A stretch of DNA of 37,017 nt from Sporichthyaceae bacterium (GCA_036493475.1 DASXPS010000058.1:1-37017), one strand, 5' to 3'; shown: positions 1 through 8,703, counted from the first letter of the stretch. A program made the numbers and translations. Notes: generated from the sequence alone by a model not told the origin.

Positions 1-212
1 CGGCGCAGCAACTGCTCGGCCACGGCCATCATGCCCAGCGCCATCTGCTCGTCGGTCACACCGGCTGCGGCGTAGGAGTCCCATACGGCGCCCGCGCTCT
101 CGCCGGCGGCCCGGTGACCGCGCTCGCGCGCGTCCTCCACCGCTGTCAGCACGGCCAGGGCCGGCTCCGAGTACCAGTGCGGGTGCAGCCATTCGTATCG
201 CGGGTCGTTCAC
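1..212 (-). CDS. Hypothetical protein, N-terminal part only (runs off the left edge)
   Basis: The minus strand is open from a GTG at 212 to the left edge, giving about 70 residues that begin VNDPRYEWLHPHWYSEPALA. The codons show the strong G/C third-position bias of a real high-GC gene. The sequence is rich in Trp, His and Tyr near the start and then becomes a helical Ala/Glu-rich stretch. A GAGGA sequence lies four bases before GTG 212; a second in-frame GTG at 227 is a possible alternative start but has a weaker site. I do not recognise the family, and the C-terminus is outside the window. The roughly 290 bases between this start and the sortase start show no further gene; they contain only a small hairpin (GGGTGCG at 293-299 with CGCACCC at 309-315) of unknown meaning. 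Confidence 0.55.
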   Translation of the reverse strand, partial: MNDPRYEWLHPHWYSEPALAVLTAVEDARERGHRAAGESAGAVWDSYAAAGVTDEQMALGMMAVAEQLLR

Positions 213-501
213 GTCATCCTCATCCACGTCGTCTTTGAAGCGTCTCCCGGGTCTACCTCAATCCGGGCCTCGAGAATCCCGCCGGCGGGGTCGGGTGCGC
301 GATGTTCACGCACCCCCCGAGAAGCGGACCTCGAGAGTTCACCAGTGTGCGCCGTCGACGCCCCGTCAGCCACCGATTTCGCAAATCACCACGGATGGGC
401 CCAGCGAATCCGGACAGGTCGATCTTTGCCTGCGGCATGAACCCCGCCGCCCTATGGTCAAGGCGTATCGACCGGATGACGTAGCCGGGGGGGCAGTCGT
501 C

Positions 502-1110
502 ATGCAGAGCCGGGTTGCCGCGCGGGCAGCCGCAGTGGTCGTCCCGATTGTAGCGCTGGCCGTCGTGGTGGTGCGGTCCCAGGGCGGGTCCACCGCAATC
601 GCCGAGACACCACTGCCGACCCCATCGCCGATGCCGACCTGCAGCACCGCGCTGGGCGCGCTGCTGCCGACCTCGGTGAGCATTCCCGGCGTGAACAACA
701 AGATCACCGTCCTGCCGCTGCCGCGCGACTCGCACAACGTCCCCGGCACCCCGCCGCTGACCAACCTCGGCAAGACCGAGATGGCCTTCGACCTCGGCAG
801 TGGCATCAAGCCGGGCGACTCGAGCGGTAACGCGCTGCTCAACGCGCACACCTGGCCGGACGGCAGTGCGCTGGGCAACAAACTGCTCGCGAAGCTGCAG
901 AAGGGCGATCAAATCGTCGTGCACGGTGCCCTGGGCCAGGTCTGCTACCGGGTCAACGACCGGGTCGAGGTGCCCGCCGACGACAACGGCAAGCGCTACT
1001 TCGCCACCTCCGGCCAACCCCAGATCGCCCTCATCGTCTGCTCCGGCAAGCGCATCGGGCCGGGCGACTGGACAATGCGCACCATCTGGTACGCCTCACC
1101 CATCGCCTGA
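502..1110 (+). CDS. Class F-type sortase (secreted transpeptidase)
   Basis: Predicted cysteine transpeptidase of the sortase fold, about 202 residues. The N-terminus has one hydrophobic segment (about residues 8-25) that would anchor it in the membrane, followed by a short Pro/Thr-rich linker. The catalytic triad is visible in order: His116 in LLNAHTWPDG, Cys180 in ALIVCSG and Arg193 in TMRTIWYA. The short length and the single N-terminal anchor fit the actinobacterial class E/F group; class F is my best assignment. No LPXTG-type substrate gene is visible in the window, so its partner is unknown. The start is uncertain. ATG 502 is preceded by a G-rich run and puts the hydrophobic segment near the N-terminus; an in-frame ATG at 454 lacks a ribosome-binding site. 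Confidence 0.8.
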   Translation: MQSRVAARAAAVVVPIVALAVVVVRSQGGSTAIAETPLPTPSPMPTCSTALGALLPTSVSIPGVNNKITVLPLPRDSHNVPGTPPLTNLGKTEMAFDLGSGIKPGDSSGNALLNAHTWPDGSALGNKLLAKLQKGDQIVVHGALGQVCYRVNDRVEVPADDNGKRYFATSGQPQIALIVCSGKRIGPGDWTMRTIWYASPIA

Positions 1111-1170
1111 ACACGGGGGCCGCACGTCGCGGCGGGCTACGCTCGGTGGCCCCCGACGGCAGGACCGCCG

Positions 1171-2139
1171 ATGCCCTCAGCCCAGGACCGCGCCACCGCG
1201 CTGATCCGCCGATTCCGGCGCGAGCCGGACGCCAGCGCGCGCTCGCTGCTGGTCACCATCTTCGGCGACTCGGTGGTCCCGCACGGCGGGGAGATCTGGC
1301 TGGGCAGCCTGCTGCGGCTGGTCGAGCCACTGGGCATCAGCGAGCGGCTGGTACGCACCTCGGTGCAGCGCCTGGTGGCCGACGGTCTGCTGGTGACGCG
1401 CCGTCACGGCAGGCGCAGCTTCTACTCGGTCCCTCCGGCGGCCCGGCACGACTTCTGGGAGGCCGATCAGCGGATCTACCACCCGCGGGCGGGCACCCCG
1501 TGGGACGGGCGGTGGACGATCGTCATGGAGACACCGGCCCTGGGCGCTGCGGGTCGCGTGACGTTGCGTCAGCACTTGGCCTGGCTCGGTTTCTCCTCAC
1601 TCGGCCCGTCGGTGCACGTGTGCCCGCTGGACCGCACTGACGAACTCTCCCAACTGTTGACCGACGCCGGCCTGGCCGCGCAGGTCGCCGTGTTGCGCGG
1701 CGAGCTCACCGCCGGCGGATTGGCCGATACCGACCTGGCACAGGTGATGACCACCCAACTGGCGGCCATCGATCCTGCGTGGCGTTCGTTCCTGCGTCAC
1801 TTCGGCCCGATCGCGCAGGCCCTGGACGCCGCCGACGCCGAGGTGGACGCGGAGACCGCCTTCCTCACCCGCACGCTGCTGGTGCATGCCTATCGACGCG
1901 TGGTGCTGCGCGAGCCCGACCTGCCCGTCGAATTGTGGCCGAGAGAGTGGATCGGCGAACGGGCCTATGCCATCGCCGCCACCTGCTACCACGCGCTGTC
2001 CGCACCGGCCGACGTCCACCTATTGGCCGTGTGTCAGGTCGACGGCGCCCCACTGCCGCCACCGGAGGCGGTGTACGCAGCGCGCTACCCGGCCCCGACC
2101 GAGCCGGGCCGACATCTGTCCGTGGTGCCCGGCGCCTGA
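1171..2139 (+). CDS. PaaX-family transcriptional regulator
   Basis: A 322-residue protein resembling PaaX, the repressor of phenylacetyl-CoA catabolism. It has an N-terminal winged helix (about residues 20-95, including ERLVRTSVQRLVADGLLVTR), then the typical middle segment starting with WDGRWTIVME, and a C-terminal PaaX domain with the characteristic CYHALSAPADVHLL region. In the family, a CoA thioester is the usual effector. No paa ring-hydroxylating genes are in the window; the nearest acyl-CoA type gene is the enoyl-CoA hydratase two genes downstream on the other strand. The target is therefore inferred only loosely. ATG 1171 is preceded by an AGGA six bases upstream, and a TACGCT -10-like hexamer lies at 1138-1143. 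Confidence 0.85.
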   Translation: MPSAQDRATALIRRFRREPDASARSLLVTIFGDSVVPHGGEIWLGSLLRLVEPLGISERLVRTSVQRLVADGLLVTRRHGRRSFYSVPPAARHDFWEADQRIYHPRAGTPWDGRWTIVMETPALGAAGRVTLRQHLAWLGFSSLGPSVHVCPLDRTDELSQLLTDAGLAAQVAVLRGELTAGGLADTDLAQVMTTQLAAIDPAWRSFLRHFGPIAQALDAADAEVDAETAFLTRTLLVHAYRRVVLREPDLPVELWPREWIGERAYAIAATCYHALSAPADVHLLAVCQVDGAPLPPPEAVYAARYPAPTEPGRHLSVVPGA

Positions 2140-2156
2140 TCCGCGCGGCGGGCCTC

Positions 2157-2216
2157 TTGACATGACACACCTCGGGCCGATTCGATACACAAATCCTGAG
2201 TCATAACGACTTGTGT
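2157..2216 (+). promoter_or_regulatory. Candidate promoter and inverted repeat before the nitronate monooxygenase-like gene
   Basis: A consensus -35 (TTGACA, 2157-2162) is followed after 18-19 bases by TTCGATA as a possible -10. Downstream lie an outer inverted repeat (ACACAA at 2187-2192 with TTGTGT at 2211-2216) and an inner one (AGTC at 2199-2202 with GACT at 2208-2211). The repeats sit where a repressor would block transcription, but their centres do not coincide, so the operator reading is weak. Confidence 0.35.
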
Positions 2217-2239
2217 GTGTCGTATTGCGCGGAGGCATC

Positions 2240-3493
2240 ATGGCCGACATCGGTCGCAGGCGGATGCTCCAGTTGCTCGGCGGTGCCGGTCTCGGCGTGG
2301 GCGCGGGTCTGCTGAGCCCGGCCGCGGCGGGCGCCGCGACAGCACGGTCGAGCGATCCGCGGCACCCGGCGCCACTGGCCACCCGCCTGACCGAGGCCTA
2401 CGGCGTGAAGTACCCGATCGTCCAGGCCGGGATGGCTTTCTACGCGACCCCCGAATTGGCGGCCGCGGTCACCAACGCCGGCGGTCTGGGGTGCCTGGGC
2501 CCGATCCCGGAGACGCCGGCCGGCCTGCGCAAGCAGATCCAACAGACCCGCGCGCTCACCAACGGCCCCTTCGGCGTGGACTTCGTGTACTTCCCACTGG
2601 CCAATGCCACCCTCTACGGCCCGGGCTACGAGTCCGACGGCGAGCACTACACCCGAACCCCGACGTGGTCGGTCAACGATATGCACATCGACGTCGCCGT
2701 CGAGGAGAAGGTCGATTTCGTCGTGTGGTTCTGGACCGCACCGGAGGCACGGTGGGTGAAGAAGCTGAAGGCGGCCGGCATCCCGCAATGGGCGCAGGTC
2801 GGCACGGTGCGCGGCGCGCTGGAGGCCGTGGAGTACGGCGCCGAGGTGATCATCGCCCAGGGCAAGCAGGGCGGCGGGCACCAGCGCGGCTTCCAGGACG
2901 GCGACCCGCGGTACCGCTCCGAACTGGTGCCACTGGTCCGCAAGGCAGTGCCGAAGAACGTGTTGGTGCTGGGCTCCGGTGGCATCGCGGACGGCCGCAC
3001 GTTGGCCAACGCACTGTCCGAGGGGGCCGACGGTGCCTGGGTCGGCACCCGGTTCGCGGTCTGCGAGGAGTCCTTCGCGCACCCCGAATACATGAAGCGC
3101 GTGATCGCGGTGCAGGACGGCTGGAACGAGACCTCCATCGCGTCGATCTTCGGACCGGAGTTCCCACGCGCGCACACCCGGTCCATCGTGAACCGGGTGC
3201 TCAAGGAGTGGGAGGGCCGGGAGGATCAGATCCCGATGCCGCCGCCGCCCGAGCCGATCGTCGGCACTGCCCGCCTGATGCCGTGGACGGTCGAGGGTGG
3301 CATTCCCTATGCGATGCCGAAGTTCAGCGTGATCATCCCGACCCGCGGGTCGCAGGGCGACTTCGATGAGATGTGCCTGTTGGCCGGTGCGGAGAGCGCG
3401 GAGATCGTGAAGTCGGTGCAGCCGGCCGGGAAGATCGTCGCCGAGATGGCCGCGGACGCCGCCGCCATCCTGGCCACGAAGCACCGTCGATAG
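2240..3493 (+). CDS. Nitronate monooxygenase-like FMN protein with Tat signal
   Basis: A 417-residue TIM-barrel flavoprotein of the 2-nitropropane dioxygenase/nitronate monooxygenase superfamily. The N-terminus carries a twin-arginine signal (GRRRMLQLLGG followed by an Ala/Gly-rich hydrophobic stretch ending near AAAGA), so it is predicted to be exported folded with FMN. The family core is visible: YPIVQAGMAFYATPELAAAV at the barrel start, the QGGGHQRG loop and the phosphate-binding VLVLGSGGIADGRTLANAL. ATG 2240 has GGAGG at 2231-2235. In cytoplasmic relatives the reaction is oxidative denitrification of nitronates; the substrate of exported members is not known to me. The gene ends six bases before the converging enoyl-CoA hydratase gene. 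Confidence 0.8.
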   Translation: MADIGRRRMLQLLGGAGLGVGAGLLSPAAAGAATARSSDPRHPAPLATRLTEAYGVKYPIVQAGMAFYATPELAAAVTNAGGLGCLGPIPETPAGLRKQIQQTRALTNGPFGVDFVYFPLANATLYGPGYESDGEHYTRTPTWSVNDMHIDVAVEEKVDFVVWFWTAPEARWVKKLKAAGIPQWAQVGTVRGALEAVEYGAEVIIAQGKQGGGHQRGFQDGDPRYRSELVPLVRKAVPKNVLVLGSGGIADGRTLANALSEGADGAWVGTRFAVCEESFAHPEYMKRVIAVQDGWNETSIASIFGPEFPRAHTRSIVNRVLKEWEGREDQIPMPPPPEPIVGTARLMPWTVEGGIPYAMPKFSVIIPTRGSQGDFDEMCLLAGAESAEIVKSVQPAGKIVAEMAADAAAILATKHRR

Positions 3494-3499
3494 AGCGGC

Positions 3500-4516
3500 T
3501 CAGCGTTCGAACTGGGCGCGCTTGTGATCCCCGTACGGCTCATCGCGTTCCCGGACCGCCTCCCGGAAACCGACCTCCGCCGCACGCTGCTGGAACGCGT
3601 AGCCCTCCCGGGTGTGCCGGGAGATGCCGTCGAAGACCGTGCTGATCATCCCGGAGTTGGCCACGCCCTGCGCGTACAACGCCGAGTTCAGCGCGAGCTT
3701 GGCCATCATCAGCTGGTTCACCGGCATCCGGGCGATGCGTGCCACCAACGCCTCGGTGCGGGCGTCGAGTTCCGCGGCCGGGCAGGACTCCACCGCCAGG
3801 CCCCACTCCGCGGCCTGTTTGCCGCTGATGCAGTCCCCGGTGAACAGCAGTCGCTTGGCACGCTGATCCCCCAACCGGTGCGCCCACATCCCGGCCGCCG
3901 GGATACCCCACACCCGACACGGCGGGTATCCGATCTTGGTGTCGTCGGCACAGATGATCTGGTCGGCGAACAACGCGATGTCGGTGCCGCCGGCCACCGC
4001 GAACCCGTGCAGCTTCGCCACGGTCGGCTTGTTCGCGTGCAGCAGGCTGGCGAAACCCTTGTTGTAACGGCTGATCATCGCGTAGTCGATCATCGGGTCC
4101 CAGCCGGCCGACGGCTCGTGGTTGATCGCGTTCACCTGCGCGTCCAGCACCGTGCCGGTGATCTCGTCGACCTCGTCACCGGTGTGGAAACCGTGCTCGG
4201 CGAACATGTCCAGGTCGTAGCCACCGCAGAACCCCTTGCCCCGCCCGGACACCAGGATCACGTGCACCCGCGGATCCAGATCCGCCCGTTCCACCGCGTG
4301 CGTGAGATCGCGTGGGGTGTCCGGGGTGATCGTGTTGCCCTTCGCCGGCCGGTTGAAGGTGATGCGGGCGATCCGACCGTCGCGCTCGTAGGTGAGCGTG
4401 GCGTACTCCCGGTCGTGGTCCGGTGCGGGACGGCCGCGCCACGGGCTGTCCGGGGTCTCGGACCAGTTCTCGTACCACGCGGCTGCGCGCGTGCTCGGGG
4501 ATTCGTCGTTCGCCAC
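3500..4516 (-). CDS. Enoyl-CoA hydratase/crotonase-family protein
   Basis: A 338-residue crotonase-fold protein, longer than the usual 260 residues because of an N-terminal extension of about 45 residues and a central insertion. Both oxyanion-hole segments are present: SGRGKGFCGGYDLDMF and LHGFAVAGGTDIALFADQII. The region where classical hydratases carry a catalytic Glu reads GYPPCRVWGIPAAG, so the exact chemistry (hydratase, isomerase or another crotonase reaction) is open. The start is GTG 4516 with AAGGGA eight bases upstream; longer in-frame extension is open but has no better site. It diverges from the kinase gene at 4587, and the 70-base gap must carry both promoters. Confidence 0.85.
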   Translation of the reverse strand: MANDESPSTRAAAWYENWSETPDSPWRGRPAPDHDREYATLTYERDGRIARITFNRPAKGNTITPDTPRDLTHAVERADLDPRVHVILVSGRGKGFCGGYDLDMFAEHGFHTGDEVDEITGTVLDAQVNAINHEPSAGWDPMIDYAMISRYNKGFASLLHANKPTVAKLHGFAVAGGTDIALFADQIICADDTKIGYPPCRVWGIPAAGMWAHRLGDQRAKRLLFTGDCISGKQAAEWGLAVESCPAAELDARTEALVARIARMPVNQLMMAKLALNSALYAQGVANSGMISTVFDGISRHTREGYAFQQRAAEVGFREAVRERDEPYGDHKRAQFER

Positions 4517-4586
4517 CGTGATTCCCTTCCGCGGAGGTTGATGCCTACCGCCTGCAAGGATTGCGGATGCCAACCGGAGGAGAGAC

Positions 4587-5576
4587 ATGGCACTGCCGCT
4601 CAGCGTCGATGAGGTCGATCCGTGGCTGCGTGAGGTCCTGGACGTCACCGAGGTGAAGCAAACCGGAATCATCTGGGGAACCGCGACCAAGGTGCTGGTC
4701 GAGGTGACCCGGGCGGACGGCACCTCCGCGCGACTGTGCGTGAAGGGCGGCTTCGTTCCGGAACTGCGGGCGGTGATGGCCGCGGGCTACCGCGCCGAGG
4801 CGCTGTTCTACCGCGATATCGCGCCGGACCTCGGCGCCGGGATCCCGCGCTGCCATTACGCCGCGGCCGATGAGGGTCAGGGCGTCGTGGTGCTGGACGA
4901 TCTGACCGCGACCGGCGGGCGGGTCAACGATCCGCGCACGCCACTGACGGTGGATCAGGTCGCTGATGGGTTGCGGGTCATGGCCACCTGGCACGCGCGG
5001 ACCGCGCCGGGGCCGGACTGGCTGCCCGCCGCGCCCTACTACCGCCCCATCGTGGACAGCCTGTTCGCGCCCGCGCACTGGGACGCCTACATCGGTCAGA
5101 CCACGACCGGTCCGGTGCTCGACGTGTTCACCGACCGGGAGCGGCTCGCGCAGGTGTACGCCCGGTTGTGGACCTACCAGGACGGCCGGCCCGCCACCTT
5201 CGTGCACGGTGACGCCAACCCGACCAACGTGTACTTCGACGCCGAGGGCGCCACCCGCTTCCTGGACTGGCAGTTCGCCTGCCGCACCGACCCCTATCAG
5301 GACGTGACCGTGTTCCTGGTCGGGGCGTTGAGCATCGACGACCGCCGCGCTGCCGAGCGCGATTTGCTGATGGAGTACTCCGCCGCCCGCGGGTCCGGCG
5401 CGGAGTCCTTCGACGCCGCGTGGGATTCCTACCGGCACCACGCCATCTACGGCGCGGTGTACTGCCTGACGCCGGAAGAGATGCAGCCGGCCACCGTCCG
5501 GGCCCCGTTGGCCGATCGATACGCGCAGGCCACCCTCGACCTGGACACCCTTGCCCTCCTGGAGAAGGGCAGCTAG
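4587..5576 (+). CDS. Phosphotransferase-family (aminoglycoside/choline kinase fold) protein
   Basis: A 329-residue small-molecule kinase-like protein of the APH superfamily. It shows the Brenner-type catalytic loop HGDANPTNVYFD and the metal-binding DWQF segment that replaces DFG. The N-terminal lobe includes RLCVKGGF, whose Lys is the likely ATP-binding residue. Members of this branch often sit beside acyl-CoA metabolism genes, and here an enoyl-CoA hydratase diverges from it; the substrate is unknown. ATG 4587 is preceded by an excellent Shine-Dalgarno sequence, GGAGGAGA from 4576. It is not an antibiotic-resistance call: the fold is shared by many housekeeping kinases. Confidence 0.82.
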   Translation: MALPLSVDEVDPWLREVLDVTEVKQTGIIWGTATKVLVEVTRADGTSARLCVKGGFVPELRAVMAAGYRAEALFYRDIAPDLGAGIPRCHYAAADEGQGVVVLDDLTATGGRVNDPRTPLTVDQVADGLRVMATWHARTAPGPDWLPAAPYYRPIVDSLFAPAHWDAYIGQTTTGPVLDVFTDRERLAQVYARLWTYQDGRPATFVHGDANPTNVYFDAEGATRFLDWQFACRTDPYQDVTVFLVGALSIDDRRAAERDLLMEYSAARGSGAESFDAAWDSYRHHAIYGAVYCLTPEEMQPATVRAPLADRYAQATLDLDTLALLEKGS

Positions 5577-5697
5577 CCCCGTCGGGTCACCGGCTGACCG
5601 TCGCAGAGAACGGCGACTCGCACCCCACCGTCCTTCCCCGCAGCTAACCTGCTGTTCGGGCCGCCGGGTGATGCGCCGGCACGAGGATGGGGAGCCG

Positions 5698-6351
5698 GTG
5701 CACGGTTGGCATGCACGCGACGGGTGGCGTCGACTCGCCCCCCTGCTCGTGGCGCCGGCGCTGTTGGCCGGGTGCTCGAACCCGGCGGGCGACACGGCCG
5801 AGCCGACGCCGGCGGCGACCGCGTCACCGACGATCCGGGCCGCGGACACCCCCGACGCGAACGACCCGAGCACGCTGGGCGCCGCGGTGCGCAAGCACGC
5901 GAAGGCAGCCGGCGTAAACCCGGTGCTGGTCATGGCGATTCTTTTCAACGAGTCCTACAAACCGCACGACGCGACGTCCCAGCAACTGTGGCTGGCGTTG
6001 AACCCGGACGCCTCATTGGGCGTGGCGAACATGCACCGCGCCGCCTACGACGACACCAAGCGCGGTCGTGACTTCGCCGGGCGGGCCTGGGAGGACCTGG
6101 CCGAGGACGCCGACCTCGCCGTCGAGGCCGAGGCCTGGTACCTGCACGACCTGGCCGGGACGCTGCCCACCCGCCGGGCCGGCAGTCTGACCCGCGATGA
6201 ACTGCTCGCCCTCGGCTACAACACCGGGCCGAGCAACATGCGGGCCTTCGCCCGCGGGGTGAGGCCCGGACCGATGGCGCAGACCTACCTCGACGAACTA
6301 CACGACAACTGGGCCAAATCGGCCGCCGCGGTGGGCACGGCCGCGACCTGA
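5698..6351 (+). CDS. Lipoprotein with lysozyme-fold (transglycosylase-like) domain
   Basis: A 217-residue precursor with a lipoprotein signal: basic start, hydrophobic segment and lipobox LLAGC with the lipid-bearing Cys at residue 26. A disordered Thr/Pro/Ala linker follows to about residue 60. The mature domain contains VLVMAILFNES, where Glu85 fits the catalytic acid of soluble lytic transglycosylases, and LGYNTGPSNM, which resembles the AYNAGP motif of that family. The predicted role is cleavage of peptidoglycan outside the membrane. GTG 5698 has GGGGAG just upstream; ATG 5671 is an alternative start. A TAACCT -10-like hexamer lies at 5645-5650. It converges with the MerR gene, leaving two bases between the stop codons. 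Confidence 0.72.
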   Translation: MHGWHARDGWRRLAPLLVAPALLAGCSNPAGDTAEPTPAATASPTIRAADTPDANDPSTLGAAVRKHAKAAGVNPVLVMAILFNESYKPHDATSQQLWLALNPDASLGVANMHRAAYDDTKRGRDFAGRAWEDLAEDADLAVEAEAWYLHDLAGTLPTRRAGSLTRDELLALGYNTGPSNMRAFARGVRPGPMAQTYLDELHDNWAKSAAAVGTAAT

Positions 6352-6353
6352 GC

Positions 6354-7175
6354 TCAGTCCCGCAGCAGGATCGACAACCGGACCCCCGCGGTGGTTGCGG
6401 ACGGATCGTCGGCCCGGGCCTCGTCGAGCGACAGGTATTCCTCGATCACCGGCGCCAGCGGACTCGCGTCGAGACGATCGATCTCCGCGAACAACGCGAG
6501 ATAGGCCAACGACAGCGCATCCAGGCCGCCGCGGTGCACAGTGCTCACCGCAGGGCCGCCGGGCAGCACGACACTCGGCAGGCCTACCCCGCCGCCGTCC
6601 ACGGGTGCGAACACGAACCCATCGACGACGTCCTCGAGGTCCAACGGAAAGGTCGCACCCCAGGTCCCGACACGGCGATGGCCGCTGCGCCGGATCTCGG
6701 TGCGTAGCTCCCCGATCGCCCGCAGCACGATCTCCTCCTGTTCCTCGAAGGGCGAGCGGAACTCACGCACCGCAACCTGACGCTCGATCAGGTCCGTGGT
6801 GATGACGCGATACCGAGCGGGCGCCTCGGCGGCCAGCAGGGTGTCCACCTCGGCGAGCCGGCGGCGGCCGCGTTCCAGTTCGCCGTTGATCCGCCGGCGC
6901 TCGCGCAACAGGGCGGCCGACGCCGCGTCACCGCCGGCCAGAATTTCTGCGATCTGCTGCGGTGCGACCGCGAGTGCGCGTAACCGCGCGATCAGCTCCG
7001 CGGTCGGCAGCTGATCGGCGCGGTAGCGGCGGTATCCGCTGGCCCCGTCCACGGCCGCGGGCGCGAGCAGCCCGATCCGGTCGTAGTAGCGCAACGTCGA
7101 GATCGGCAGCCGGCAGCGCTGGGCGAACTCGCCGATCAGCAACTCGGCGGCGTCCACCCGCGCAGCATGCCTCAT
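6354..7175 (-). CDS. MerR-family regulator with GyrI-like effector domain
   Basis: A 273-residue transcription regulator. The N-terminal winged helix reads LLIGEFAQRCRLPISTLRYY with DRIGLLAP and GYRRY following, the standard MerR DNA-binding sequence. A dimerisation coiled coil (about residues 80-125, ending near RRRLAEVDTLLA) follows, and then a C-terminal domain of the GyrI/SOUL-like effector-binding type as in BmrR. There are no metal-binding Cys pairs, so an organic ligand is expected. ATG 7175 overlaps the stop of the upstream SnoaL-like gene as ATGA, indicating translational coupling and a two-gene operon. A longer open frame upstream is only the shadow of that gene. Confidence 0.85.
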   Translation of the reverse strand: MRHAARVDAAELLIGEFAQRCRLPISTLRYYDRIGLLAPAAVDGASGYRRYRADQLPTAELIARLRALAVAPQQIAEILAGGDAASAALLRERRRINGELERGRRRLAEVDTLLAAEAPARYRVITTDLIERQVAVREFRSPFEEQEEIVLRAIGELRTEIRRSGHRRVGTWGATFPLDLEDVVDGFVFAPVDGGGVGLPSVVLPGGPAVSTVHRGGLDALSLAYLALFAEIDRLDASPLAPVIEEYLSLDEARADDPSATTAGVRLSILLRD

Positions 7176-7630
7176 ACCCCGGCGGACGCCGCGTCGAGAA
7201 TCCGCACTGTGCTGCGCCGAGCCACGATCGCGGCGACTTTCTCCGGCGCGATGCCCTGGGCGTGCAGCGTGGCGGCCCGATCGAAGAACTCGCGGTAGCG
7301 GCAGCAGCGACCGTCCCGCAGCTCCAACCAGGACACGCCGGGCAGGATCAACCGGCGGCCGCCGCCGGACGGAACCGAGTCGGAGACGGTGTAGTCGAAC
7401 TCCCATTCCGCGACGAGCGCCTGCGGGGTGGACAGCGTTCGGGTGACCGTCCAGATGTGGACCGCTGACTCGGCGAAGGTCCGGGAGAACATGTCGCGCA
7501 GGGCGTCGTGGCCGACAAAGTCGCCGTAGAAGATGTCGCGGTAGTCGATGTCGTCGGTGAAATAGTCGAGAACGCCCTCGAGATCGCGGGTGTTGTGGGC
7601 GGTCAGGAAGCGATGCATCAATGTCGTCAT
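7172..7630 (-). CDS. SnoaL-like/NTF2-fold protein
   Basis: A 152-residue protein with the cone-shaped NTF2 fold signature: HRFLTAHNTRDLEGVLDYFT, then DDIDYRDI, and a C-terminal YREFFDRAATLHAQGI strand. SnoaL-like proteins include polyketide cyclases, limonene epoxide hydrolase relatives and ligand-binding proteins; the chemistry cannot be set from sequence alone. It is the first gene of a pair with the MerR regulator, so its product or substrate may be linked to the MerR ligand. ATG 7630 and an in-frame ATG at 7618 are both possible starts. Confidence 0.75.
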   Translation of the reverse strand: MTTLMHRFLTAHNTRDLEGVLDYFTDDIDYRDIFYGDFVGHDALRDMFSRTFAESAVHIWTVTRTLSTPQALVAEWEFDYTVSDSVPSGGGRRLILPGVSWLELRDGRCCRYREFFDRAATLHAQGIAPEKVAAIVARRSTVRILDAASAGV

Positions 7631-7664
7631 GACCGAGATCCTCGACCCTGAAGTCGGGTGAGGG

Positions 7665-8669
7665 TCAACCGGTGATCTCGTGGGCCTGCTCCAGCAGGGC
7701 CCGCCCGTTGCGGCCGAGCCGCTCCCCCACCTCCGCCGTGGTCAGCCCGGCCAGCATCCGGGCATAGGACCCCTCCAGAATGATGCCGAGCCGATAGCAG
7801 GCCAGCACCACGAACCAGGTCACGTCGGTGACGTCACGCCCGGATTGCTCGGCGTACCGCTCGATGATCACCTCCTGCTCGGGCAGGTAGGGCAGCTCCA
7901 GCCGGGCGACCGTGGACTCCCGGGCGGGCCAGGTGGCCAGCATGTGCCCGAGGTCGAGCAACGGGTCGCCGACCGTGGCGAGCTCCCAATCCACGAAGGC
8001 CGCCAGTTCCGGGGCGTCCCGGCGGATCAGCACGTTCGCGAAGTGCACGTCGCCGTGTAACAGGCCGGCGCGCCAGGTGCGCGGCCGGTTCGCGTCCAGC
8101 CAGTGCGCGACCCGGTCCAGGTGCGGCAGCGACGGGCCGGGATAGTTCGCGATGTCGGCGTAGGAGTCCAGCTGTCGGCGCCACCGGGCCACCTGGCGCT
8201 CCAGCCAGCCCTCGGCCCGCCCGAAATCCGTCAACCCGCGCGCGGCCAGGTCGACCCGGCTCAGCGCCGCGATGCCGTCGACCATCGACAGCCCGAGCCG
8301 GTACTGCCACTGCGGGTCGGTGCCGAGCCGCTCGGGCATTTCCTCGGCCGGGTTCACCCCGTCCACCGGCTCCATCAGGTAGAACGCCGCGCCGAGCACG
8401 TCGGTGTGCGGGCAGGCCGCGATCAGCCCGGGGTGCGGGACGTCGGTGCCGGCCAGTGCCGCCAACACCCGTGCCTCCCGGCGCATGGTCTCGTCGCTGT
8501 TGGCGCGTTTGTGCTCCGGCGGTCGGCGCAGCACGTAGTCGCGGCCCGCGCGGTGAAAGCGCAGCAGGATGTTCTGGGTGCCGCCGGTCAGCCCCACCAC
8601 GTCGGTGATCTCGCCCGAGCCGAGCTCCTGGCCGTCCATCCAGGCGGCCAGCCGCTGCAGGTCCACCAC
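7665..8669 (-). CDS. Phosphotransferase-family protein (ACAD10/FadE-linked APH-like kinase)
   Basis: A 334-residue APH-superfamily kinase. It has the glycine-rich start LTGGTQNILLRF, the N-lobe Lys/Arg region YVLRRPPE, the catalytic loop LLHGDVHFANVLI and the metal-binding FVDWELATVGDPLLDLG. The DWELATVGDPLLDLG version is typical of the branch fused to or neighbouring acyl-CoA dehydrogenases (ACAD10 type), where it is thought to phosphorylate hydroxyacyl-CoA; that activity is inferred. The start is a GTG at 8669 (another GTG follows at once) with GGAGGG upstream. A perfect 7+2+7 palindrome at 8688-8703 sits 18 bases before the start, so the gene is probably repressed by a TetR-type regulator not present in this window. 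Confidence 0.85.
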   Translation of the reverse strand: MVDLQRLAAWMDGQELGSGEITDVVGLTGGTQNILLRFHRAGRDYVLRRPPEHKRANSDETMRREARVLAALAGTDVPHPGLIAACPHTDVLGAAFYLMEPVDGVNPAEEMPERLGTDPQWQYRLGLSMVDGIAALSRVDLAARGLTDFGRAEGWLERQVARWRRQLDSYADIANYPGPSLPHLDRVAHWLDANRPRTWRAGLLHGDVHFANVLIRRDAPELAAFVDWELATVGDPLLDLGHMLATWPARESTVARLELPYLPEQEVIIERYAEQSGRDVTDVTWFVVLACYRLGIILEGSYARMLAGLTTAEVGERLGRNGRALLEQAHEITG

Positions 8670-8687
8670 AGGCCCTCCGAAGTGGAT

Positions 8688-8703
8688 TCAACCGTTCGGT
8701 TGA
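8688..8703. promoter_or_regulatory. Palindromic operator, TetR-like
   Basis: The sequence TCAACCGTTCGGTTGA has 7-base perfect arms around a 2-base centre. Its length, spacing and position immediately before the APH-like kinase gene fit a TetR-family operator. The divergent hypothetical gene at 8796 could share it. Confidence 0.6.

Noticed and set aside
4587-5576. Aminoglycoside-resistance phosphotransferase
   Set aside because: The catalytic loop is of the APH fold, but this branch is broad and linked to acyl-CoA genes; nothing indicates antibiotic modification.
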